Both the position numbers and the translations under genes were made by a program. This document shows positions 8,200 to 16,967 of a DNA stretch of 64,000 nucleotides, piece by piece; the first letter of the stretch is position 1; each line of letters opens with the position of its first letter. The notes below the pieces were generated by a model. That model was not told the origin of the DNA. It did no database searches and was given only the letters and a program-made list of their open reading frames with translations. The stretch spans positions 5,194,001-5,258,000 of the forward strand of contig NZ_CP033922.1 of assembly GCF_003815715.1 (NCBI RefSeq), read 5' to 3'. Source of the stretch: Chryseobacterium sp. G0162 (GTDB lineage: Bacteria > Bacteroidota > Bacteroidia > Flavobacteriales > Weeksellaceae).

Positions 8200-9730
8200 G
8201 ACAGGGATTAGCTGTTTTCTGATCATTTTTTTTATTATTTATACTACCTAACCCATTGGTTACAAGAGATATACTTCTTAATACAGAGTTTACTCTGGTA
8301 GTTCGATATTCAATTCCTGTAAATTCAAGATTTTCTGGATATATCGAACTAATTATTTTTCTTTTTGCTTCTACACTACTTGATTGGTATAATAATGATA
8401 AGTTAGATATAACTGATAGAGCCTTGTTTAAGCGATCATCAACTTTTTCGGGATTACGAGTCGCAACTAAGCAAGAATGAAGTTCATTTTCAAGAATTTC
8501 AATTTTTTGTTTAGACTGTGCTTTAATAATCATATAATCGTCATCTTCAATCTTTTCCGCTAATAATTTATCTCGTGCAAGAGCTATCTTAGCATTATAA
8601 GTTTCTATTTCAGAAATTATTCTTTTTCTTCTATCGCCGGCTTTGTTATTATACTTTTTATAGGCTGTTAGTAGAATATTTTGTAAAATTTTTTGAACTG
8701 AAGGAAGAAACTCATATTTCTTTAGTTCCTCTACAAAAAGATTATTGGTAAGTTCAGCACTTTGCCTAAATCCACAAAATGATTTACAATGATAGTAATA
8801 ATATACTTTCTGACTTCCCTTTGAACCGCTGGCCGTTAAATTTTTTCCACATTTCGGACAAATCAAAAAACCTCTCAATGGAAAAATATCAGCAGAACTA
8901 AATTTTATATACTTTCGGGTTTTTCTTTTATTGCCTTCTAAAATGAGCTGAACTTTATTAAATAGTGTCTCACTTATAAGAGGAGCATGTAAAGATTTTA
9001 CATAGTGAGCTTCTTCATCCCGGTATTTCTTTATAAATATTTTACCACAATACACTGGATTTCTTATCGCAACATGAAAAGCTTGATTACTCAAAATTTT
9101 TACTCCCTTTTCTGAAAGCTGTCGTCGTATAGTTTCAGGAGCTTCAATTCCTTTTGCTATTTCATTGAATAAATAACGTATTATTGAAGCTTCAGGTTCT
9201 TTAGGCTCAATAAACTTATATTTGCCATCCTCAGTAATTTTATTAATGTATCCGAAAGGAGCACTAGCCATCCATCTTCCTTCCTTTTTAGCTCTTCGCA
9301 TACCATAAAATGTATTCAGTGCTCTTCTGTCATTCTCTACTTCTGGTGCAGCAAGATAGATTGCTAACATCATTTTATTTTCTGGTATGAAAAGATCCAA
9401 TGGCTGTTCTATAGCCTGCACTTCTACTCCCAGTTTTTTAAGGATACCTATCATTTGATATGCATCACCTGCATTCCTACTAAAGCGGTCCCATTTAGTA
9501 AATAAGACTTTATCAATCTTAGATTTTTTCTTCTTTAGATAAATTAAAAGCTCATTCCATCCTGGACGATTAAAATTTTTTGCTGAATGATCTTCAAAAA
9601 TAAGATTATCAATTTTAAGATTATTAGTTTCACAATACCTTTTTAAGCGTTCTTCCTGATCACGTTGAGAGTAACCTCTATCTGCCTGCTCATCAGTTGA
9701 TACACGAATATATAAAGCAACATTACTCAT
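8159..9730 (-). CDS. Large serine recombinase (site-specific integrase)
   Basis: A 523-residue large serine recombinase. The catalytic domain opens MSNVALYIRVSTDEQ with nucleophile Ser11 and has DRFSRNAGD later. A Recombinase domain follows (WMASAPFGYIN..., IRNPVYCGKI). A zinc ribbon at about 289-315 (CPKCGK...CKSFCGF) precedes a coiled coil (about 365-430). It would cut and religate att sites as a tetramer. The ATG at 9730 is chosen over 9754 because family members begin just before the first strand. The last residues (APPRIELGSKV) are translated from the complement of tRNA-Arg and the stop codon falls in the anticodon loop, so the C-terminus depends on the integration site. The DNA arrangement points to it being the integrase of this island. 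Confidence 0.9.
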   Translation of the reverse strand: MSNVALYIRVSTDEQADRGYSQRDQEERLKRYCETNNLKIDNLIFEDHSAKNFNRPGWNELLIYLKKKKSKIDKVLFTKWDRFSRNAGDAYQMIGILKKLGVEVQAIEQPLDLFIPENKMMLAIYLAAPEVENDRRALNTFYGMRRAKKEGRWMASAPFGYINKITEDGKYKFIEPKEPEASIIRYLFNEIAKGIEAPETIRRQLSEKGVKILSNQAFHVAIRNPVYCGKIFIKKYRDEEAHYVKSLHAPLISETLFNKVQLILEGNKRKTRKYIKFSSADIFPLRGFLICPKCGKNLTASGSKGSQKVYYYYHCKSFCGFRQSAELTNNLFVEELKKYEFLPSVQKILQNILLTAYKKYNNKAGDRRKRIISEIETYNAKIALARDKLLAEKIEDDDYMIIKAQSKQKIEILENELHSCLVATRNPEKVDDRLNKALSVISNLSLLYQSSSVEAKRKIISSIYPENLEFTGIEYRTTRVNSVLRSISLVTNGLGSINNKKNDQKTANPCLVAPPRIELGSKV

Positions 9731-9825
9731 AATAATTAGTTTAAAAATTTTCACCTAAAGATATCGAAAAGTATTTACAAGGTTTGTAATCAACTTAATA
9801 GTAAAAACAAGATTTATTAAGGAAG

Positions 9826-9999
9826 TTAATCGACTAGTATTATTTCAAAATTGAATTTTTCACTAGTTACAAGACCGGCAATTAAATATAAAAATACTAA
9901 AATCTTTTTCGCTTCCTCCACAGTAACGTACACACCATCAGTTTTAAGAAGCTCAATTGTTTCTTCATTTGTCATTGTACTTATTTGTAATTTTTCCAT
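9826..9999 (-). CDS. Small hypothetical protein next to the recombinase
   Basis: A 57-residue protein (MEKLQISTMTNEETIELL...VTVEEAKKILVFLYLIAGLV). It has the look of short helical proteins often found beside integrases in Bacteroidetes, with an EEAKKILxFLYLIA helix near the C-terminus. The frame stays open upstream to an ATG at 10185, which would give 119 residues. I prefer the shorter form because the extra part is Cys/aromatic-rich without pattern, and the long form would start 28 nt from the divergent DUF1016 gene. Function is unknown. It may be co-transcribed with the recombinase (95-nt gap, same strand). Confidence 0.5.
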   Translation of the reverse strand: MEKLQISTMTNEETIELLKTDGVYVTVEEAKKILVFLYLIAGLVTSEKFNFEIILVD

Positions 10000-10213
10000 A
10001 TTCACATTTTTGTTTTGGAACATAAAATTGAATACATAATTTAGAGAAGGTATCGTTATGAAAGTAAAAGCATCTGTTTGGCAGTAAATGACTTTTCTTC
10101 CTATACTTGAAAGTTTCCAAGTGTCTTCAAAATGTATTTGATGGCAGTCTGTTGCATTTAATTGACTACAGTTTTTTTTATCCAAAACATCTAATTTTTG
10201 TACATTTGAGACT

Positions 10214-11209
10214 ATGAAAGAACAGCACCTGGAGCCAAATCAAGAACTTTATCATTCAATTGCTAAAATTATTGCAGATTCAAAATCAAGCCTTTACAGA
10301 ACTACTAACACCATATTGTTAAAGATGTACTGGGAAATAGGAAAACTCATTGTCCAGGATGAACAAAATGGTGAAAAACGTGCTGGTTATGGAAAATATC
10401 TACTTAAAAATTTAGCAAACCAACTATCTCTTGAGTTCGGCAAGGGGTTCAATGAAAGAAACCTGAACAATATGAGGGCATTCTTTAACTCTTTCCCAAT
10501 TTGGAACGCAGTGCGTACCGAATTGAGTTGGACTCATTACAGGATTATAAGCAGAATTGACAACCCTGATCACAGAATTCAGTACATCGATCACTCCATT
10601 GAAGGAAACTGGAATACCAGAACATTGCAACGAAATATTGACAGCCAGTATCTGGGCAGGTTGTTAAAATTTCCAGAGAATAATGATGGGAAAGAAGTTT
10701 CATCTTTCATAAAAGATCCTTACATATTTGAATTTCTAGGATTACCAAATGATACCGCACAGACAGAAACTCAAATAGAATCAGCACTCATCTCTCACCT
10801 TCAACAATTCCTAATGGAGCTAGGGAAAGGTTTTGCATTTGTTGCAAGGCAGCAGCACATTGTTACCGATACCTCCGACTTCTTTATAGATCTTGTCTTT
10901 TATAATTACTATCTTAAATGTTTCGTACTTGTCGATTTAAAAACACATAAATTAACCCACGAAGCTATTGGACAGATGGATATGTACGTTAGGATGTATA
11001 ATGATCTTAAAAAACGTGATGATGATAATCCAACTATTGGCATCATTCTATGTACGGAAAAAGATGAAACAGTGGTAAAATATTCTGTTATGTCTGAAAA
11101 TGAAAAATTGTTCGCAAGTAAATACAGAACATATCTCCCCGATGAGAAAGAATTAAAGCAGCTTATCGAAGCAGATCGATTAAAACTTGAACTGGATAAC
11201 CTCAGCTAA
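10214..11209 (+). CDS. DUF1016 / YhcG-family PDDEXK nuclease
   Basis: A 331-residue protein of the YhcG (DUF1016) family. The N-terminal helical domain carries the familiar YWEIGKLI, ...GYGKYLLKNLA and NERNLNNMRAFF phrases. The C-terminal PDDEXK-like nuclease has FFIDLVFYN near 222 and VLVDLKTHKL near 239-248, supplying the Asp and the D-x-K pair. Members are common on mobile elements and in defence islands, and some take part in restriction or toxin-like functions; the exact job is not established. A -7-like TACATTTG lies at 10201-10208, so translation may start nearly at the 5' end of the mRNA. No partner gene follows. Confidence 0.85.
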   Translation: MKEQHLEPNQELYHSIAKIIADSKSSLYRTTNTILLKMYWEIGKLIVQDEQNGEKRAGYGKYLLKNLANQLSLEFGKGFNERNLNNMRAFFNSFPIWNAVRTELSWTHYRIISRIDNPDHRIQYIDHSIEGNWNTRTLQRNIDSQYLGRLLKFPENNDGKEVSSFIKDPYIFEFLGLPNDTAQTETQIESALISHLQQFLMELGKGFAFVARQQHIVTDTSDFFIDLVFYNYYLKCFVLVDLKTHKLTHEAIGQMDMYVRMYNDLKKRDDDNPTIGIILCTEKDETVVKYSVMSENEKLFASKYRTYLPDEKELKQLIEADRLKLELDNLS

Positions 11210-11294
11210 ATAAAACAAGTATATAACAAAGCTAAGCCTTTCAGATTATATTGGAAAATCAGTACAATTTGATTGTGCTGAAAAAAGTACATAG

Positions 11295-11486
11295 CTAATC
11301 ACTTATACTTAGTGATTTTATTGGGTAAATCATGTCCAAATAACTCCCACCGTAGATCTTACATTGCAACACCTTAGTTTTATAATAAGACTTTATATTC
11401 ATTGATCCAACTGGATTTTTATTGAGAGTTCTAACATTTCCAAAAATAACCGGTAAAAAGGCAGCTAAGGTATTGTTGCCAGCCAT
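11295..11486 (-). CDS. Doubtful 63-codon ORF in the ICE intergenic region
   Basis: The ORF runs from MAGNNTLAAF to SLSISD. It has no recognised domain or signal. It sits in a 524-nt stretch (11210-11733) between the DUF1016 gene and radC that otherwise holds only short hairpins. These include a 7-bp stem, AATCACT/AGTGATT at 11297-11317, which overlaps its C-terminus and may terminate the DUF1016 transcript. Coding status is uncertain. Confidence 0.15.
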   Translation of the reverse strand: MAGNNTLAAFLPVIFGNVRTLNKNPVGSMNIKSYYKTKVLQCKIYGGSYLDMIYPIKSLSISD

Positions 11487-11491
11487 CGCTC

Positions 11492-11620
11492 ATGCAGTCA
11501 AAAGACTACGGCATAAACGGCTTCCTCCCTGAAGGTACCCTCCAATTATTCCGTTTCCTTTTGGCTTTTTTCATTGTCAACACTTCATATCTGCTTTCTT
11601 TTTTCCGGTTTTTCTTTTGA
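11492..11620 (+). CDS. Candidate 42-residue hydrophobic peptide upstream of radC
   Basis: The ORF begins MQSKDYGINGFLPEGTLQ and continues as one hydrophobic stretch long enough to cross a membrane (LFRFLLAFFIVNTSYLL), ending RFFF. Composition is unlike the AT-rich noise around it, and the first 18 codons have balanced base use. It lies 114 nt before radC. It may be a real short membrane peptide of the ICE or a conserved DNA segment that happens to be open. I do not recognise a named family. Confidence 0.3.
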   Translation: MQSKDYGINGFLPEGTLQLFRFLLAFFIVNTSYLLSFFRFFF

Positions 11621-11733
11621 AAAATATTAAACAAAACCTAAAAGGTTTGCAGGGAAAGGAAGGATAAAAGATAAGAACAAATCACAAATATAAGTACGGG
11701 AAATTCAAGTCTCTGCCGTACAAGAGCAATCAC

Positions 11734-12177
11734 ATGGATTTTAATATTGTCAATGAAATAAAATTAAGTTATTCACGAAAAGGTAATTCAGAGAAATTAA
11801 TAAGCTGTTCACGTGATGCTGTTGATGTATTCCGTCAATACTTTGATATTGATGAAATAGACTACAGGGAATCATTTTTTGCTTTGTATTTAAATCAGGC
11901 AAACAAAGTTTTAGGGATAAAGAAAATATCTGAATCAGGTATTTCTTCAACAATAGTTGATGTAAGAATTATTATGCAGGCCGCCCTACTATGCAATGCA
12001 TCCGCAGTAATTTTAGCACATAACCACCCATCTGGAAATTTAAAACCGTCAGCGGAAGATCTAAAAATTACTCAGAATATTAAAAATGCCTCAGAATTTT
12101 TAAATATTAAATTGCTGGATCATTGTATTTTGACCTCAACTGATTACTTGTCATTTGCTGATGAAGGGCATTTTTGA
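11734..12177 (+). CDS. radC: RadC-family JAB-domain protein (mobile type)
   Basis: A 147-residue protein comprising only the RadC/JAB (MPN+) domain, without the N-terminal helix-hairpin-helix of chromosomal RadC. The metal site is visible: H96-N-H98, then S106 and D109 (HNHPSGN...SAEDLK), the JAMM motif. Short RadC proteins of this kind are standard passengers on Bacteroidetes conjugative transposons. Their biochemical role is unsettled (a metalloprotease or nuclease is suspected). The start is preceded by GTACGG/CCGTAC half-sites (11694-11721) that could bind a regulator. The gene converges on traQ, with hairpins between them. Confidence 0.85.
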   Translation: MDFNIVNEIKLSYSRKGNSEKLISCSRDAVDVFRQYFDIDEIDYRESFFALYLNQANKVLGIKKISESGISSTIVDVRIIMQAALLCNASAVILAHNHPSGNLKPSAEDLKITQNIKNASEFLNIKLLDHCILTSTDYLSFADEGHF

Positions 12178-12198
12178 ATCAAAAATTATCACTACTAA

Positions 12199-12229
12199 CA
12201 TAAGCGACAATCATGAATTGTCGCTTATG
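12199..12229 (+). terminator. 13-bp hairpin after radC
   Basis: CATAAGCGACAAT pairs perfectly with ATTGTCGCTTATG around CATGA, 22 nt after the radC stop codon. There is no strong T tract, so termination may be weak, or the hairpin may protect the 3' end. Confidence 0.5.
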
Positions 12230-12345
12230 TCAATTCGGAGAAAAGACAATTCCTTCTGTAATTGGGAACGTCTTTTCGCAAATTATGAGTAACCCTATTG
12301 AAAAAAAATAGCTTATATAAATTTTCTCAAAAAGACTACAGTTAA

Positions 12346-12376
12346 AATAGTAGGTTATTATTTATAACCTACTATT
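12346..12376. terminator. 13-bp hairpin between convergent radC and traQ
   Basis: AATAGTAGGTTAT pairs perfectly with ATAACCTACTATT around a 5-nt loop. It is the second of three strong hairpins between the convergent radC and traQ transcripts, and AT-rich flanks on both sides allow use from either strand. Confidence 0.5.
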
Positions 12377-12377
12377 A

Positions 12378-12411
12378 TAAAAGCAAAAGGCTATTTCTGA
12401 TGAAATAGCCT
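12378..12411 (-). terminator. Terminator of the tra operon (after traQ)
   Basis: On the minus strand AGGCTATTTC and GAAATAGCCT pair around ATCA and are followed by TTTGCTTTT. It lies 23 nt after the traQ stop codon (12436-12434). It would end the transfer operon if the nested element were absent. Confidence 0.75.
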
Positions 12412-12433
12412 GAAATTTTAAATGATAGCTTTT

Positions 12434-12508
12434 TTATAAAGTCCCCGCACTTTGAGGATTAAATTGGAAACTGAACATTTGTTTATTATCCATATTATCG
12501 GAAATCCA
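12434..12508 (-). pseudogene. traQ: traQ, severed C-terminal end
   Basis: Minus-strand translation from the element boundary gives ISDNMDNKQMFSFQFNPQS and then AGTL-stop. This is the missing tail of the DUF3872/TraQ protein whose N-terminal part lies 17.5 kb away at 29989-30375. Joining the two at the shared AAATCCA gives an uninterrupted frame (FDIW-ISDNM). The tail is separated from its promoter and start, so it cannot be expressed as TraQ. This fragment fixes the left border of the nested element. Confidence 0.85.
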
Positions 12509-12602
12509 TTATGTTGTGTAGTCACTTATGTTCATGTTCCAGTTATTTTATCGTTTAACACTTTATAATAAAAGATAAAGTAATCTGGAACACAACATAA
12601 TA
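12502..12602 (+). repeat. Left terminal inverted repeat (IRL) of the RIT element
   Basis: 101 bp, the inverted partner of 29870-29970 with eight mismatches. It has inner dyads: TTATGTTGTG at its outer side against CACAACATAA at its inner side, and GTTCCAG against CTGGAAC. Such paired arms are expected of tyrosine recombinase binding sites. The 290 bp between IRL and the end of chrA (12603-12893) holds no gene that I can see. Confidence 0.92.
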
Positions 12603-12893
12603 TTTGCCTGATTATTCTAAAATAAAAATGGAAACAAATTATCAGCAGTTATTTTTACTTGATTTTTAATGGGATCACAATACTATTGATTTTAAGCTCA
12701 ACCAATAGCGAAAAAGACAAGTTCGTAAGAGAACTCATATATACCTATTTAGCTTTTGTTATATTTAAAGCTAAACCTATAGTGTTGGAACTTTTTGAAT
12801 ATTCAGTATAATTGAGATATTTTCATCTTTAAAAAGATTGCTTGGAGACAGATTTATTAGCATTGAAATAATTGAATAATGGTATTATATTTT

Positions 12894-14027
12894 TTAGATC
12901 ATTTTTAATATATATCCCAAAAATGATCCTCCCAAAACTACGTACGCACTATTGATCTTTTTGAAATTAAAAACAATAATCGCACCTACAACCACAATTA
13001 AAATCGTTCGCCAATCAGTAATGGTTTCTTTACCCATTTCATAGCACACAGCTATGATTATGGCTACCGATGCTACATTCACTGCATCTAAAAAGGCGGA
13101 CAATCCTTTAGAATTTCGTAGCTTTTTCATTAACGGATTAAGCAGTGCCACAAAAACAAATGAGGGCAGGAAAATTGCAATAGTTGAGATAATGGCTCCT
13201 GAAAGCCCATTGATTTGAAAGCCAATAAACGTTACCGATGAAAAAACAGGACCGGGCGTGAACTGTCCTACCGCAATGGCATCCATTAGTTGCTGTCTTG
13301 TGAGTATACCTGTTGCTACCAATTCCGTATCTAAAAAGGCAAATAATACATATCCACTCCCATAAAGTATGGAACCAATTTTTAGGAACGTCCAAAAAAG
13401 TTTGGTATTGGTCGCTGTCCAAAAAGTTGTCTGTATTATTTGAAGAAATGTAAGCGGAACAATACTTTGTAAAGTGTCATTTTTTTGTTTACTCTGTATC
13501 TTGTACAATCCAAACGCTAACAAACCTGCACCAAACATTAAATAAATTTCATTAACTCCAAACACAGCTGCTAACAAAACAGCAATACCTATAAGAGCTA
13601 AATTTATGGATTTGACAGATTGTTTTGCCAATGGATAAATTGCTGCCAGAATAATGGCTATTATAGCAGGTTTGATACCATAGATAAAAGGTTGTACTTC
13701 GGGTAGCTGTCCGTAAAGATTATATAAATATGCGAAAATTCCAGTGATAAATACGGCAGGCAGAATAAAGCATAAACCTGCTGTTAACAATCCTTTCCAA
13801 CCGCCTTTATCATAGCCAATATGAATAGCCATTTCCGTGCTGTTAGGTCCTGGAATAAGGTTGGTAGCACCCAGCAGATCCAAAAAATGCTGTTCGTTCA
13901 TCCACATTCGTTTGATCACTACTTCATCCCGCATCATGACAATATGTGCTGCCGGACCTCCAAACCCAATGATACCTAACTTACCGAAAACTTTTGCGAT
14001 TTCTTTTACGTTTACATTCTCTTGCAT
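12894..14027 (-). CDS. chrA: ChrA, CHR-family chromate transporter
   Basis: A 377-residue two-module CHR protein that exports chromate at the cost of the proton gradient. Each half shows the family motif: GFGGPAAHI with NLIPGPNSTEMAIHIGY in the N-terminal half (about 20-75), and YGSGYVLFAF with GQFTPGPVFSSVTFIG in the C-terminal half. About ten to twelve membrane segments are evident. It is the last gene of a minus-strand operon (cytochrome, PAP2, DoxX, metallophosphoesterase, chrA), starting five bases after its upstream neighbour ends. Anion specificity beyond chromate is not known for this branch. Confidence 0.9.
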   Translation of the reverse strand: MQENVNVKEIAKVFGKLGIIGFGGPAAHIVMMRDEVVIKRMWMNEQHFLDLLGATNLIPGPNSTEMAIHIGYDKGGWKGLLTAGLCFILPAVFITGIFAYLYNLYGQLPEVQPFIYGIKPAIIAIILAAIYPLAKQSVKSINLALIGIAVLLAAVFGVNEIYLMFGAGLLAFGLYKIQSKQKNDTLQSIVPLTFLQIIQTTFWTATNTKLFWTFLKIGSILYGSGYVLFAFLDTELVATGILTRQQLMDAIAVGQFTPGPVFSSVTFIGFQINGLSGAIISTIAIFLPSFVFVALLNPLMKKLRNSKGLSAFLDAVNVASVAIIIAVCYEMGKETITDWRTILIVVVGAIIVFNFKKINSAYVVLGGSFLGYILKMI

Positions 14028-14032
14028 TTTAA

Positions 14033-15907
14033 TTATCTTAATTCGACTTCATCTATTTGATTTAAAGTGTCCGGATTGAATACTTTCATTGTTATTTTTT
14101 TTCCTTCCACATAAAACAGGCACAGTGCATTTTCCACGCTAAAGGACTGGGTATGCTTACTCCATGGCAATACTTCCTGGCCATAATAAGGAGCTCCTGC
14201 TGCACCATTATTGATTTGATAAATTGGACGCGATACGTTAAGTTTTTTATGGGGATAATTCCCGGGGTAAATAGGCATATCAGCCGTAAGCTTCAACCAG
14301 TTATAGTTATGCTCATCTCCTGTAAGCATCCCCACCACTTTCTTACTTTCATTAATCAAAATATCTAAATATTCATCCCTGCGTTCTATAATTCCTTTGT
14401 CAACAGGTTTTCCTCCAATGTAGGGTCTTTTTTCGTTGTTACCTCCGTACCACATCACATCTTTACTGTGTCCTCCATTAGGAAATGCAGGGGTATGTTG
14501 TGTAAGAAAAATGTGATCAATATTCTTGTCTTTTTCCAGTTTTGAGATCGTTTCACGAAGCCATTGAAGTTGGTTATCCATTAAATACCCATGCAACCCT
14601 CCGCTAGAAGCCGTTTGATTAGCAATGGAAGGTGCATACCAGTAATTGCTATTAAGGACAATCATCGCCACATTGCCGTATGTGTAATAAAACGCATTTT
14701 CCTTATAAGAAGGGAAATCTATATTTTTAGGGTCAGGGTCATACTTGTTATTATCCTCGCTATCAGGGCCGTTTTCAGGATTAATAAATTCCTCTGCAAA
14801 AAGTGCTTCTGCGGATTGGGTCTCATAAGGAAAAGCATCAATAAATGCTTGTTGTTTACCTTTCTCATCATTAAAAATAAGACCTAATGCTTCATGATTC
14901 CCCATGCCAATATAATAGGGCATATAGTGCCAAAATGGTTCAATGGATTTTTTCCAATTAGAATACTCCACTCTCTGCTGCTCTTTACTGCTCAAATAGC
15001 CATTAATCATATCGCCGGTGAACTGCATAAAGCGCACGTCTTTCATATTAGCCAGTGCGGCTATTTTTTTCATTATGTAGGCGTTCGCTCCAAGGATTTT
15101 CCGTTCACCTCCACCTGTAGCATGGCGGCTGTCGCTTGCATAACCAAATACGAACGCTTCTCTGCTGCCTTTAGATGGTGCAGTTTTAAGATGATACGAT
15201 TGTGATTGTATCCCATATTTTACCTTATAGTTGTGCTTTGTATTTGGGGTAAGTCCTGCTATATTCCAGCGATGCGGCGTTGTTTCCTGCTCATCTTTAT
15301 AAACTTTGCCATTGATTTCAATTTCGGCTTTTACAGGACGTGTGGTTTTGCACCAGATTACAGCAGAGTTATCAGTTACCATATTTACAAAAGGTCCTTC
15401 ATAAATTGCTGGTATGACTTCAAATGGTCCTTCACCTTTTAAAGCAACTATGCCATCAAACAAAAGCATACCTTGCTCATCAGCAATTCGGTAGCCAAGG
15501 TTCAGGTACCCATTTTTCTTCCAGTCTACAAAATCATACGGATACTTGAAATCGTCTTTTATATTGAGCACTATTTTACCATCTTCAATTTTGACTGTTT
15601 TTCGATATACTGGAAGCGGATGCGGAACTTTTCCGTATGGGATCAAGCCATAGGTTACCGTGCCTTTTAAAGTCCCAAAATCCATCTGAACCCCATTTTC
15701 AGTAGCTTCCGGTTTACCAAGAAGTTGTTCGATCGTTAGTGGATTTTTAAATTCTTCAGCAAAGTATTTTTCACCCTTATTTTCAAAATATAATCTTCCA
15801 TTAGTATCATAGCCCAGGTTACTGTATGTAGCAGGAATTTTAGGAAGTTGTGCCATTGCTGTTGTAGCAAACATTAACGCAATAGCAGAAAATAGTATCT
15901 TATTCAT
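14033..15907 (-). CDS. Secreted calcineurin-like metallophosphoesterase
   Basis: A 624-residue secreted phosphoesterase with signal peptide MNKILFSAIALMFATTAMAQ. A fibronectin-like segment at about 175-245 (SAVIWCKTTRPVKAEI, GLTPNTKHNYKV) precedes the metal-binding catalytic domain, as in purple-acid-phosphatase-like enzymes. Metal ligands are visible in YASDSRH (about 256), GDMING (about 297), GNHEA (about 335), TQHTPAF and GDEHN (about 531). It would act in the periplasm or at the cell surface on phosphate esters or anhydrides. Its place between doxX and chrA suggests a role in oxyanion or phosphate homeostasis, which is inference. Confidence 0.82.
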   Translation of the reverse strand: MNKILFSAIALMFATTAMAQLPKIPATYSNLGYDTNGRLYFENKGEKYFAEEFKNPLTIEQLLGKPEATENGVQMDFGTLKGTVTYGLIPYGKVPHPLPVYRKTVKIEDGKIVLNIKDDFKYPYDFVDWKKNGYLNLGYRIADEQGMLLFDGIVALKGEGPFEVIPAIYEGPFVNMVTDNSAVIWCKTTRPVKAEIEINGKVYKDEQETTPHRWNIAGLTPNTKHNYKVKYGIQSQSYHLKTAPSKGSREAFVFGYASDSRHATGGGERKILGANAYIMKKIAALANMKDVRFMQFTGDMINGYLSSKEQQRVEYSNWKKSIEPFWHYMPYYIGMGNHEALGLIFNDEKGKQQAFIDAFPYETQSAEALFAEEFINPENGPDSEDNNKYDPDPKNIDFPSYKENAFYYTYGNVAMIVLNSNYWYAPSIANQTASSGGLHGYLMDNQLQWLRETISKLEKDKNIDHIFLTQHTPAFPNGGHSKDVMWYGGNNEKRPYIGGKPVDKGIIERRDEYLDILINESKKVVGMLTGDEHNYNWLKLTADMPIYPGNYPHKKLNVSRPIYQINNGAAGAPYYGQEVLPWSKHTQSFSVENALCLFYVEGKKITMKVFNPDTLNQIDEVELR

Positions 15908-15958
15908 ATAAATTGTCTAAAATGATATGTTATATTTAAGTGATTGAAATTGTCCTAT

Positions 15959-16390
15959 TTATTTAGGAATATTTGTCAAGCTATCTATCGACCAACAACC
16001 TCCACCTTTTATCAATAGAAAGATACTACCCAAAAGCATCGCCCAGTCTGTACGACTTCCATGCATCATTTCCCAAAATCCTTTTTCTGCTAAAACTTCT
16101 GATTTAGTTGTTGCAATAGCAACGAACATAATAATGATAAGAGGAATGCTCACCAATCTTGTCAGAAGTCCAATAAGAATTAAAAATCCACAAACAATTT
16201 CAAAGCTGCCAACGAACGGACCCAAAAACTCAGGATTAGGCAGACCTATTTTTGCAAAACGTCCTGCACCTAAGGTGTCTGCAAATAAAAACTTCTGTAT
16301 TCCTTCCGAAAGAAATACGGCACCTACCATCAGTCGAATAAGTATGGTAGTTTTTGATAGGTCTGTCTTAGTTATTTTTTGAAACATCAT
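15959..16390 (-). CDS. DoxX family membrane protein
   Basis: A 143-residue protein with four hydrophobic segments. It shows the DoxX pattern (RLMVGAVFLSEGIQKFLF near the N-terminus, then FVGSFEIVCGFLILIGLLTRL). DoxX proteins are small quinone-linked membrane proteins. The start overlaps the end of the PAP2 gene by 23 nt, indicating translational coupling. Its function in a chromate/phosphoesterase operon is not established. Confidence 0.8.
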   Translation of the reverse strand: MMFQKITKTDLSKTTILIRLMVGAVFLSEGIQKFLFADTLGAGRFAKIGLPNPEFLGPFVGSFEIVCGFLILIGLLTRLVSIPLIIIMFVAIATTKSEVLAEKGFWEMMHGSRTDWAMLLGSIFLLIKGGGCWSIDSLTNIPK

Positions 16391-16967
16391 GATTAAATAG
16401 TTTTATGAATTTTGGATTGTATATTTTATATAAATGGGCTACCATCCCTGCAATAAGCATACTTAAAATAGCTGGAACTAAAATATCAGCGGGATAGTGT
16501 ACGCCTAAATAAACCCTGCTCAAACTGACAAAAATTGCCCATGGGATGAGAATAATTGGGAGCCATTTCAGATTTTGTTTAGTTAATATGGTTAAATAAA
16601 ATACCAAAGCAAAGACATTGGCAGCATGAGAAGAAATAAAACCGAACTTGCCGCCACGATAATTGTTTACTATATGTAGCTCACCTTCTAATGCTGGATT
16701 ATGACTTGGACGCAGCCTTTCAAATAGTGGTTTAAATATGCCGGAAGCCAACTGATCACTCATTGTGATGAGCAATACGATTAATAAAATCATTAGGATG
16801 GCATCCTTTTTATACTTCCAGATAAGCAAAATTATCAGTGCAACATAAAAAAGAAGCCAAGTGTATTTGTCGCTGGCAAACCACATTACTTCGTCCCAAA
16901 ATTCGTTGTGGCTTCCATTTAGCCATAATAGAATATTTGTATCTATTTGTTTGATATCCTCAAGCAT
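16368..16967 (-). CDS. PAP2-family membrane phosphatase
   Basis: A 199-residue membrane protein with the three PAP2 signature motifs: KPLFERLRPSH (about 78-88), SSHAANVFAL (about 113-122) and SRVYLGVHYPADIL (about 149-162). These supply the catalytic His residues and Arg/Lys. Five to six membrane segments surround them. Substrates in the family are lipid phosphates or undecaprenyl diphosphate. Its ATG overlaps the stop of the upstream cytochrome gene by one base (TAATG), so the two are translationally coupled. Confidence 0.88.
   Translation of the reverse strand: MLEDIKQIDTNILLWLNGSHNEFWDEVMWFASDKYTWLLFYVALIILLIWKYKKDAILMILLIVLLITMSDQLASGIFKPLFERLRPSHNPALEGELHIVNNYRGGKFGFISSHAANVFALVFYLTILTKQNLKWLPIILIPWAIFVSLSRVYLGVHYPADILVPAILSMLIAGMVAHLYKIYNPKFIKLFNHDVSKNN

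Noticed and set aside
12240..12277. GAAAAGAC/GTCTTTTC inverted repeat after radC
   Set aside because: Arms of 8 bp with a 22-bp interval, weak compared with the perfect hairpins around it.
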